From NCBI GenBank assembly GCA_047611125.1, contig JBLFXH010000208.1:1-6285 (forward strand): a stretch of 6,285 nt of DNA. Direction: 5' to 3'. Both the position numbers and the translations under genes were made by a program. This document shows, in pieces, positions 1-5,926 of this stretch. Below the pieces are notes generated by a model that made no database searches, had not been told where the DNA came from, and was given only the letters and a program-made list of their open reading frames with translations. How positions within the stretch are numbered: position 1 is the first letter of the stretch; every line of letters begins with the position of its first letter. The stretch comes from JABDJZ01 sp047611125. Lineage in GTDB: Bacteria; Bacteroidota; Rhodothermia; Rhodothermales; UBA10348.

Positions 1-388
1 CGAATGGGCGGGCGAGGTAGTCCTGGTCCAGGCCGGCCACGATCACCCGGCGTCCATCACGAGCAAGCTGGGTACAGACCTCGACGAGGGTTTCGTCAAA
101 GAACTGGCCCTCGTCGATCCCGATGACTGTGGCATCACTGGTGAGCAGAAGAATCTGGGACGCGAACGACACGGGAGTCGAGGGAATCACCGATGCGTCG
201 TGCGAGACCACGGCATCCTCGTCGAACCGCGTGTCGATGGCCGGTTTGAAGATCTCCACACGCTGTTTGGCAATACGCGCCCTTCGCATGCGTCGAATCA
301 ACTCCTCCGTCTTGCCACTGAACATGGACCCGCAAATAACCTCAATCCACCCAGCCTTGGATGAGGTATGCAGAATCGTTGGCTCCAT
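1..388 (-). CDS. tdk: Thymidine kinase, N-terminal 129 residues (3' end outside window)
   Basis: Thymidine kinase (EC 2.7.1.21) phosphorylates thymidine with ATP in the cytoplasm, in the salvage route to dTMP. The frame starts at ATG 388 and runs off the left edge. It shows the P-loop GSMFSGKT at residues 20-27, a FKPAIDTRF segment at 47-55, VVSHD at 60-64, the DEGQFF motif at 92-97 with the likely catalytic Glu at 93, and VIVAGLDQDYLARPF at 115-129 leading into the lasso region. The zinc-binding and substrate-loop end, expected in a family of about 190-200 residues, is beyond the window. This start puts the P-loop 20 residues in, as is usual; an in-frame ATG at 454 would add 22 residues and is less likely. 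No Shine-Dalgarno is visible. It follows the bat genes on the same strand after 96 bp, with no functional link evident. The visible part is intact. Confidence 0.95.
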   Translation of the reverse strand, partial: MEPTILHTSSKAGWIEVICGSMFSGKTEELIRRMRRARIAKQRVEIFKPAIDTRFDEDAVVSHDASVIPSTPVSFASQILLLTSDATVIGIDEGQFFDETLVEVCTQLARDGRRVIVAGLDQDYLARPF

Positions 389-484
389 GAACAGGGAGGG
401 TGTTAGAGAGGAGAGGCCTTGAGAGGGGCGGGGGTCTTCTGCGGACAAAAGCATCCATCCGAAAACAGTCCGAAAGATAGCGCC
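389..484. other. Spacer between batE and tdk
   Basis: These 96 bases are the only non-coding gap in the window larger than 3 bases. The half next to tdk (389-434) is almost pure C/T on the coding strand, with no Shine-Dalgarno-like purine run before the tdk ATG. The other half carries TTTCGGA twice on the coding strand (plus 469-475 and 458-464), 11 bases apart. I see no hairpin followed by a T-run, so no intrinsic terminator is supported and read-through from the bat genes into tdk is possible. An in-frame ATG at 454 keeps the tdk frame open across most of the spacer. Confidence 0.7.
472..479 (-). promoter_or_regulatory. Possible Bacteroidota-type -7 element before tdk
   Basis: The coding strand reads TATCTTTC, one base off the Bacteroidota -7 consensus TAnnTTTG. 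It is placed about 85 bases before the tdk ATG. No matching -33 TTG element is visible at the proper distance, so this is weak and may be chance. Confidence 0.15.
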
Positions 485-1255
485 TCAGACGGGAATAAGA
501 TCCTCTGATCGGACCCAGCCGGTCACTCCATTGGGCAGTTGGACGCCAGTCCACCCGGAGGTAGCGCCCGTCACGGTAACCAGCAAGCCCTCGTGAATCT
601 CCATTTCGGGAGAATCGGTAGCCAGTGGAGCCGCAAACAACGCGGTCTCTAGAGCGCCGACAACGGCCGCGGGCGGCTCTGCGGGGCTATAAGAGACTCC
701 CAGGCCCAGGCCGACTCCCATCAGGCCAACCAGCGCCGAGGTCCAGAGCCCTCGACGAATCCACTCGGAGTCTGCTGCGCCTCTGGCCCTGACTCCCATC
801 AGTGCACACCAGATGAGGTAGGCCAGAAGCCCCAGTCCGAAGAGAATGCCGGCTCCCAGGCGTCGATCCAGGACGCGCCAGATGGACTGGCCGAAGCTGT
901 CAGGCAGGCGCGAAAACTGATCGCGAATCCTGGCCTGGGCAATGGAGAGGTTGTGCAGCACCATCCGATCGTCCGGGGCCAAGCGTCGGGCCCGTTCAAA
1001 GCTGGCCACGGCCTCGCCGAGTTGATCCAATCGGTAGTGCGCGACCCCCAAATTGTAGTGGAGCGCCGGGTTCTCGAATCCCACGGCCAATGCGGACTCA
1101 AACGCCGCAATGGCCTGCGTGTATTGGCCGGCTTCGATGAGTCCGGTGCCTTCGTCAAAGAGTCGGACCGCCTCCGGAATGTCACCGGTCGCGGCATCCG
1201 CGCTAGCCGCGCTGACTAGGAGAACGGAGAGCATCATTACCCGCACTAACCTCAT
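485..1255 (-). CDS. batE: BatE, TPR and SH3-like domain membrane protein
   Basis: This 256-residue protein has a signal peptide (hydrophobic 7-17, cleavage near ASADA at 17-21) and two TPR repeats at about 28-61 and 64-97 (NLGVAHYRLDQLGEAVASF signature). Membrane helices lie at about 133-153 and 170-188. The bacterial SH3-like C-terminus at about 196-256 ends in a typical GWV.SEDLIPV strand. The loop between the helices carries R155, R157, R167 and R168, so it should be cytoplasmic, putting both TPR and SH3 parts in the periplasm. SH3-like domains often bind peptides or cell-wall material; the ligand here is unknown. The ATG overlaps the batD stop by 4 bases (ATGA), with a weak GGATGA upstream. 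It is the last gene of the run: a 96-bp spacer follows. Bacteroides Bat operons end with a TPR gene called batE, which is why I use the name. The domain order is clear; the symbol is slightly less so. Confidence 0.87.
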   Translation of the reverse strand: MRLVRVMMLSVLLVSAASADAATGDIPEAVRLFDEGTGLIEAGQYTQAIAAFESALAVGFENPALHYNLGVAHYRLDQLGEAVASFERARRLAPDDRMVLHNLSIAQARIRDQFSRLPDSFGQSIWRVLDRRLGAGILFGLGLLAYLIWCALMGVRARGAADSEWIRRGLWTSALVGLMGVGLGLGVSYSPAEPPAAVVGALETALFAAPLATDSPEMEIHEGLLVTVTGATSGWTGVQLPNGVTGWVRSEDLIPV

Positions 1256-3132
1256 GCTTTCATCCGGTCATCCAGCGTCACGAGAAGATCAGCAGCGCGG
1301 TCCCGATCAGCCGCCATGGCTTCGGGCGTCGGCCTGACGGGCGAGAATCGAGCGCTGTCACAGGAATCCAGAAACGCCATCAGCTGAACCCGAACGTCCT
1401 GCGGCACGTCGTCGGCATCCAATGCGCGATCAAGCGTGTCTCGAGTCAGGCCGTGTTCGGCCACATTGAGGCGATTGCCGACAAATCCCAGGAGCGCCCG
1501 CTCGAGGGCTTCATAGTAACCGACTACGTCGTCATCGCGGAGTCGCTGGTCTGCCGCCCTGAGGTGCTTGCGAGCCAACGGACCCGCTCGTCGAAGCCTC
1601 GCAACCGCGGGATTGCCGGCCAGATGTTGAGCATGCCGCCCGAGCATCATAGTGGTACCGACCAGCAAACCCGGCAGCAGTAGCGCCAGGTATGGCCATG
1701 TTTGGCGATGGAGCGGTTCGCGGTCTGCCGGAGTCCACCGAGTGCTAGCGGGTACTGGCCCGGCGATGTCATCAACCGGCAAACCGCCCGAGAGTGCCAA
1801 AACGGTCGCGGCCGGCGAGCCGGTTCCGGTCACGGTGACGGCAGTTACCGGGGACGTATCCGTTACGTAGCGTTCTGCGGAGGGATCGTACCAGGTGTAT
1901 GCCACCTCGGGCATCTCAAAGGTCCCGTTTGACCTCGGCACGAGGACGTAGGTGAACGTCTTTGATCCTCGAAGCTGGGGCCCGGATCGATCAATCGAGG
2001 TGTTCAGCTGCGGGTCGTATAGTTCGAAGGCGCCCGGTGGCTGGAAGATCGGAGGCGCGAGCGTGGCCAGATTGCCATTGCCACTGACTCGAACCGTCAG
2101 CTGTAGGGATTCCCCAACTTCGAGCTCCGTACGGTCGAATGATGCTGAGAACCTCAGTGAGCCTACGGCACCCTGAAACGTGTCGGGAGCGTTGCCGGGC
2201 AGTGGTCGCGATTCAAGGTTCAGCGGAGCGGAGCTCAGTTCGATGGCCGTGAACCGGCTCTGCAGCGAGAAGAACCGGGCCATCGGGTCGGACGACCGGG
2301 AGGGGAGGATGGCCTCTGTCTCAATCTTCAGGGGGTCAATGGCCAGGTCGCCGGATCGGGTGGGAAAGACGGCCGCACGCTTCAACGTAATGCGATTGTA
2401 CCGAAGGCCGTCCCGGACCACCATCTGGGGGATGGGGCGCGGCTCCACCTCCAGTTCCTCGCGCCAGAAGCCCTCGGCGTCCCAAGAATCCGTGAGTCGG
2501 CTCTGCCGCAGCTGGATACCTTCCCTGAAATACAGCAGGTAGCTGACCGTGACCTGCTGATTCTGGACGGCCGAAGAAGCGCTGGGAACGACGTCGATAA
2601 AAATGTCCCGCGCATCGGGGTCGACTTCTTCGGCCGGGGCACTAGGGGCCTGTCGCTGGAAGGGAGCGAACGGATTGGACCTGGCCGGCGCGCGTCGGGC
2701 CGGACGCTGTGTCTGAGGAATCACGTTGACGGCGATGGATTCGGTCGAGTAGGTCCTCCCTTGGATGGTGACCGAGACCGCGCCAATTCGAGCCTGTCCC
2801 TCTCGAACGGGCCGGAAGGTCCACGTGAAGTTGACACTCTGGGTGACGGCGCCATTGACGATGGACATGCTGGTCTGCCGACTGGGATAGGTCGAGACCA
2901 GCACGAGTCCTTCGGTTTCCGGTGCTGTCGGTGTCTCCAGGCTGCGTACGCCTTGGATTTCCAGCGTAAAGCCAACCGTCTCCGCGCTGCCAATGGTGGC
3001 GTCGGTAACGCTTGCCCGCACCCGCATGTCCTGAGCCAGGACCGGTGACCCGCAGGTCAGAAGCAAGCCGATCACAGTGAGGCACTTCAACAGGCCACGG
3101 TTACCCGCGAGGTATGTGCGTCTCGTGCCCAT
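1252..3132 (-). CDS. batD: BatD, membrane-anchored protein with Ig-like periplasmic domains
   Basis: This 626-residue protein has a signal peptide (basic start, hydrophobic 14-27, likely cleavage after VLA at 33, before QD). Three beta-rich, Ig-like segments follow at about 35-137, 176-300 and 325-437, with a Pro/Arg/Ala-rich linker at 138-175. One membrane helix lies at about 480-497, and a helical, presumably cytoplasmic tail at 510-626. This is the usual BatD design and length. The Ig-like part likely contacts the VWA and TPR partners in the periplasm; its biochemical role is not established. The ATG lies 3 bases after the batC stop. A GGAG lies about 15 bases upstream, too far to be a strong Shine-Dalgarno, so coupling is likely. 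Its stop overlaps the batE start (ATGA). The C-terminal tail closely resembles the tail of the protein upstream of batA. Cys27 sits in an LLTC context, a poor lipobox. Confidence 0.9.
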   Translation of the reverse strand: MGTRRTYLAGNRGLLKCLTVIGLLLTCGSPVLAQDMRVRASVTDATIGSAETVGFTLEIQGVRSLETPTAPETEGLVLVSTYPSRQTSMSIVNGAVTQSVNFTWTFRPVREGQARIGAVSVTIQGRTYSTESIAVNVIPQTQRPARRAPARSNPFAPFQRQAPSAPAEEVDPDARDIFIDVVPSASSAVQNQQVTVSYLLYFREGIQLRQSRLTDSWDAEGFWREELEVEPRPIPQMVVRDGLRYNRITLKRAAVFPTRSGDLAIDPLKIETEAILPSRSSDPMARFFSLQSRFTAIELSSAPLNLESRPLPGNAPDTFQGAVGSLRFSASFDRTELEVGESLQLTVRVSGNGNLATLAPPIFQPPGAFELYDPQLNTSIDRSGPQLRGSKTFTYVLVPRSNGTFEMPEVAYTWYDPSAERYVTDTSPVTAVTVTGTGSPAATVLALSGGLPVDDIAGPVPASTRWTPADREPLHRQTWPYLALLLPGLLVGTTMMLGRHAQHLAGNPAVARLRRAGPLARKHLRAADQRLRDDDVVGYYEALERALLGFVGNRLNVAEHGLTRDTLDRALDADDVPQDVRVQLMAFLDSCDSARFSPVRPTPEAMAADRDRAADLLVTLDDRMKA

Positions 3133-3135
3133 TGA

Positions 3136-3885
3136 CTACCAGTCTTTCTCCACCCGCCGGGGTCTGGTCTTCATCTTTTGTACCTGCCGGAGGAGCTGCT
3201 CTTCTTCATTTTCCAAAGCCTCAAGAATCCGCTCGGCCTCTTCCTGGCTCAGCTGGTCCTGCTGTTCTTTCGGCTCCTGATCCTGCTGCTGCTCCTGCTC
3301 CTGGTCTTGCTGTTGATCCTGCTGCTCCTGGTCTTGCTCCTGCTCCTGATCCTGGTTCTCGTCCTGCTGATCCTCGTTCGGCTGGCCGTCCTCGTTCTGC
3401 TCTTGGTCCTGATCCTGGTCGTCCTGCTCTTGATCCTGCTCCTGGTTCTCCTGCTCTTCTATCTGGCGCCGAACAAACTCGTAGTTGAATCGGGCGGCCT
3501 CGTTGGACGGATCCTGCAGCAATGCCTGACGATACCGGGCCAGCGCACCTTCCATGTCCTCGGCCCTGTAGACAGCGCCGCCGCTGTTGTACGCGGCGGC
3601 GGATCCGGAGGCGTCATCAGGAGCCAAAGCGAGGGCGGCTTCGAAGGCGTTTTGAGCCCCCTCGAAATCCCCCTGACGGTAGAGGGCGGCACCGAGGTTG
3701 TTGAGCAGGCCGCTCTGGGTGGCATCAGGCTCAGCCGTGTCCATGTCGGCCAGGGCCTCGCGGTAGGCCGCCGCGGCTTCCTCGAACCGCTCCTGTCGCA
3801 TGAGCGCGTTCCCCTGTCGACCCTTCTTTTTGTCGCCGGGACCGATGCCAAACAGCATCACGAGTATGAGGAGTATTCGGATCAT
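3136..3885 (-). CDS. batC: BatC, TPR protein with long Q/E/D-rich tail
   Basis: This 249-residue protein has a short hydrophobic N-terminus (3-13, a short signal or anchor without an obvious cleavage site or Cys), then three TPR-like repeats at about 21-50, 58-91 and 96-129 (GNALMRQERFEEAAAAY, NLGAALYRQGDFEGAQNAF and GGAVYRAEDMEGALARY signatures). Residues 143-211 form a low-complexity tract in which 65 of 69 residues are Gln, Glu, Asp or Asn. A helical C-terminus follows (213-249: SQEEAERILEALENEEE, then a basic end). TPRs bind partner proteins, here presumably the neighbouring VWA proteins. The TPR, acidic tract, helix order matches BatC of other Bat operons, although this tract is extreme. 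The ATG overlaps the batB stop by 4 bases, and the stop lies 3 bases before batD. Whether it is secreted or stays inside is unsure because the signal is weak. Confidence 0.88.
   Translation of the reverse strand: MIRILLILVMLFGIGPGDKKKGRQGNALMRQERFEEAAAAYREALADMDTAEPDATQSGLLNNLGAALYRQGDFEGAQNAFEAALALAPDDASGSAAAYNSGGAVYRAEDMEGALARYRQALLQDPSNEAARFNYEFVRRQIEEQENQEQDQEQDDQDQDQEQNEDGQPNEDQQDENQDQEQEQDQEQQDQQQDQEQEQQQDQEPKEQQDQLSQEEAERILEALENEEEQLLRQVQKMKTRPRRVEKDW
3253..3459 (-). repeat. Low-complexity Gln/Glu/Asp coding tract in batC
   Basis: The plus strand shows about 200 bases of repeated ctgctcctg, cctggtc and cttgctgttgatc words, with very few A residues. On the coding strand these are CAG/CAA, GAG/GAA and GAC/GAT codons giving irregular QDQE and EQDQ runs. 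The unit is not exact, so this is a degenerate codon-level repeat rather than a clean microsatellite. Such DNA can change length by slippage in steps of 3 bases. The plus strand over it reads as a poly-leucine frame, which is a mirror image and not a gene. Confidence 0.9.
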
Positions 3886-4934
3886 GATCCGGAAGACGGA
3901 TTGAGATTGGCGAAGCGATTACCGGCCGGCTTGACCCGGTCAGATAGGACGACCTCGATCAGCAAGAGGATGAGTCCCAGTGCCAGCGGCCACTGGTACT
4001 GCTCCTGGTATTCCTCGAATTCCTCGGCACCAAACGTGGTTCGGTCGAGCCGCTCCAAGGCCGTCGTGAGACTGGAAAGAGAACTGGATGTGCGGGCGAT
4101 GCGAAAATAAGTCCCGTCCGAGGCCAACTGCTGAAGGGCGGCTTCCTCCAGACGCGTAGTCACCACCCGCCCCGCCTGATCCTTCTTGAAGTCTACTTGG
4201 CGGCTTCCGCGGTACACCGGAATCGGAACGCCCTCGGTCTCGCCGACACCAGCCGCGAACATGACGATGGATTCGCTGCGGGCCTCCGTCAGGATCTCGT
4301 CCAGGTCTGCCACGTGGTTCTCTCCATCGGAGACGAAGAGCAGGGCTCTGGTCCGCGGCTCATCCTCTCCGCCAGCATGGGGCGCCCGAAAGGCTCGCAT
4401 GGCAATCTTGAGCGCCTCGCCAAAATCGGTACCCGGCGTCGGGATAAGAGAAGGATCCGCTACATCCAGGAAAAGGCGCACGGCCCCGTAGTCGGTGGTC
4501 AGCGGCGTCTGAATGAAGGCGTCGCCCGCAAACAGGACCAGACCCACCCGATCTCCCCGCAGGTTGTCGAGCAGTTTCTTGATCTCGTTGCGCGCACGCT
4601 CGAGGCGGTTCGGGGCGACATCTTCAGCCATCATCGACAGAGAGACATCTAGTGCAATCACGAGGTCGATGCCCTCGCGCTGCACCTCCTTCAACTTGGT
4701 ACCGAACCGAGGTCCGGCCAGCGACAGGCTGATCAGCCCGATGCCAGCCACCGCAAAGGCTCCCTTCCAGCGGCGTCGTCTCATGCTGACGGCAGAACTG
4801 AGGCGCGAAACTAGACTGCGCTGCCCAAAGCGATCAATCGCCTTGCGTCTCCGGTACGCGGCAAAGAGTAGCAGACCGACAGCCGCAGGTACCGACGCCA
4901 AGGCCCAGAGCCATATGGGGTGCAGCCAATTCAC
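3882..4934 (-). CDS. batB: BatB, second membrane-anchored von Willebrand factor A protein
   Basis: This 350-residue paralogue of BatA has the same plan: helices at about 7-26, 58-74 and 315-331, and a VWA domain at about 88-295. The metal site is intact: DVSLS at 96-100 (D96, S98, S100), T169 in PTPGTD and D203 in FVSDGE. The strongly basic loop between helices 1 and 2 (YRRRK at 27-31, MRRRRWK at 51-57) should be cytoplasmic, which puts the VWA domain in the periplasm. The start is GTG, overlapping the batA stop as GTGA, with no clear Shine-Dalgarno before it. The first downstream Met is residue 51, which would remove helix 1, so GTG and coupled translation are the best reading. The stop overlaps the batC ATG. 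Both VWA copies keep their metal ligands, so neither looks degenerate. Specific partners are unknown. Confidence 0.92.
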   Translation of the reverse strand: MNWLHPIWLWALASVPAAVGLLLFAAYRRRKAIDRFGQRSLVSRLSSAVSMRRRRWKGAFAVAGIGLISLSLAGPRFGTKLKEVQREGIDLVIALDVSLSMMAEDVAPNRLERARNEIKKLLDNLRGDRVGLVLFAGDAFIQTPLTTDYGAVRLFLDVADPSLIPTPGTDFGEALKIAMRAFRAPHAGGEDEPRTRALLFVSDGENHVADLDEILTEARSESIVMFAAGVGETEGVPIPVYRGSRQVDFKKDQAGRVVTTRLEEAALQQLASDGTYFRIARTSSSLSSLTTALERLDRTTFGAEEFEEYQEQYQWPLALGLILLLIEVVLSDRVKPAGNRFANLNPSSGS

Positions 4935-5926
4935 GGGAAGCGTCGGAAAACGGTGGTGGAGAGCAGCAGTTCAAGCAGGAGCAGGGCGAACGCTGGGATC
5001 AGGAAATACGGGAAGCGCTCCTCGTAATCGGTGTAGACCCTCTCTTCGATCTTAGTCTTTTCAAGTTCACCGATCTCGTCATAGATCTCGCGTAGGGCGG
5101 CGTTGTTGGTGGCCCTGAAGTACTGGCCGCCAGTGCTTTCAGCCACCTTAGTCAGCATCTGCTCGTCGATCTCGACCGGTACCATGCGTCGCTGCCGTCC
5201 AGCAAACGGGTGGTCGATCACGAAAGGAGCTTCTCCCCGGGCACCGACTCCAATCGCATAGACCTTGACGCCAATGGTCCTGGCGACTTCAGCGGCCGTT
5301 TCGGGACTCAGTTCGCCCCGGTTGTTTTGTCCATCGGTCAAGAGGATGATCACCTTGCTCGTGGCCGCGGTGTCCTTGAGGCGATTGACGGCCATCGCCA
5401 GCGCAGTTCCAATCGCCGTGCCATCCTCGATCACTCCGACCTCAACCTCGCTCAGCATGCTGAGAAGAAAATCGTAGTCGAGGGTCAGAGGAGCCTGGGT
5501 GTAGGCCTTGGCCGCGAACACCACCAGCCCAACCCGGTCCGAGGTGCGCCCGTCGATGAACTCGGCGCCCACCTGCCGGGCCGCCTCAAACCGGTTCGGT
5601 TTAAAATCCTCTGCCCGCATTGATGTCGAGGTATCGAGCACCATCATGATGTCCACGCCCTCGGCAAACCGCTCCCGAGTCACGTTGCGCTCCTGCGGCC
5701 GGGCGAGTGCAAGAATGGCCAGGCCCATGGCCACGCTCCTGAGCACCATGGGGGTGTGGCGGAGGTAAACCCGGAGCGTCGGCCGCAAACCGGCTGCCAG
5801 GGATGCCGTCGAAAATAGGAGTCCACTCTCTGATCGAGACTTCCAGAGGCGCCAGCCCAGGAATACGGGTATCAGCAGAAGCAGCAAGAGCCAAGCTGGC
5901 TGCGCGAATGGATAGGGAAACGTCAT
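4931..5926 (-). CDS. batA: BatA, membrane-anchored von Willebrand factor A protein
   Basis: This 331-residue protein has membrane helices at about 10-26, 59-76 and 306-325, with a VWA domain at about 90-290 between helices 2 and 3. The metal-ion-dependent adhesion site looks complete: DTSTS at 98-102 (D98, S100, S102), T170 in EDGTAIGTAL and D198 in LLTDGQ. Basic residues cluster between helices 1 and 2 and at the end (FRRF), so the VWA domain should face the periplasm. Length and layout fit the BatA family. The ATG overlaps the previous stop by 4 bases (ATGA) and has a good Shine-Dalgarno, so the start is well supported; the stop in turn overlaps batB. VWA proteins of this type are thought to be metal-dependent interaction platforms working with MoxR ATPases; the partner here is not known. 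A and B are named by order in the operon. Confidence 0.93.
   Translation of the reverse strand: MTFPYPFAQPAWLLLLLLIPVFLGWRLWKSRSESGLLFSTASLAAGLRPTLRVYLRHTPMVLRSVAMGLAILALARPQERNVTRERFAEGVDIMMVLDTSTSMRAEDFKPNRFEAARQVGAEFIDGRTSDRVGLVVFAAKAYTQAPLTLDYDFLLSMLSEVEVGVIEDGTAIGTALAMAVNRLKDTAATSKVIILLTDGQNNRGELSPETAAEVARTIGVKVYAIGVGARGEAPFVIDHPFAGRQRRMVPVEIDEQMLTKVAESTGGQYFRATNNAALREIYDEIGELEKTKIEERVYTDYEERFPYFLIPAFALLLLELLLSTTVFRRFP

Noticed and set aside
123..422. Plus-strand frame of 99 codons at the left edge
   Set aside because: It lies antisense to tdk, whose P-loop and DEGQFF motifs are unmistakable, and its own product has no recognisable domain.
389..484. Possible intrinsic terminator between batE and tdk
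   Set aside because: I found only a short AGGCCT palindrome (415-420) and no stem followed by a T-run on the coding strand.
342..554. Minus-strand frame of 70 codons spanning the batE end and tdk start
   Set aside because: It overlaps both genes out of frame, gives an Arg-rich product without features, and has no ribosome site.
3045..3060. Lipoprotein signal in BatD (LLTC around Cys27)
   Set aside because: The residue before Cys is Thr rather than Gly, Ala or Ser, and a better signal peptidase I site (VLA then QD, residue 33) follows.
3178..4110. Long plus-strand frame of 310 codons with a striking poly-leucine hydrophobic start, resembling a membrane protein
   Set aside because: It is the antisense reading of batC and the end of batB. 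Gln/Glu/Asp codons on the minus strand read as Leu/Val/Ile codons on the plus strand, and batC and batB have clear TPR and VWA homology and coupled starts.
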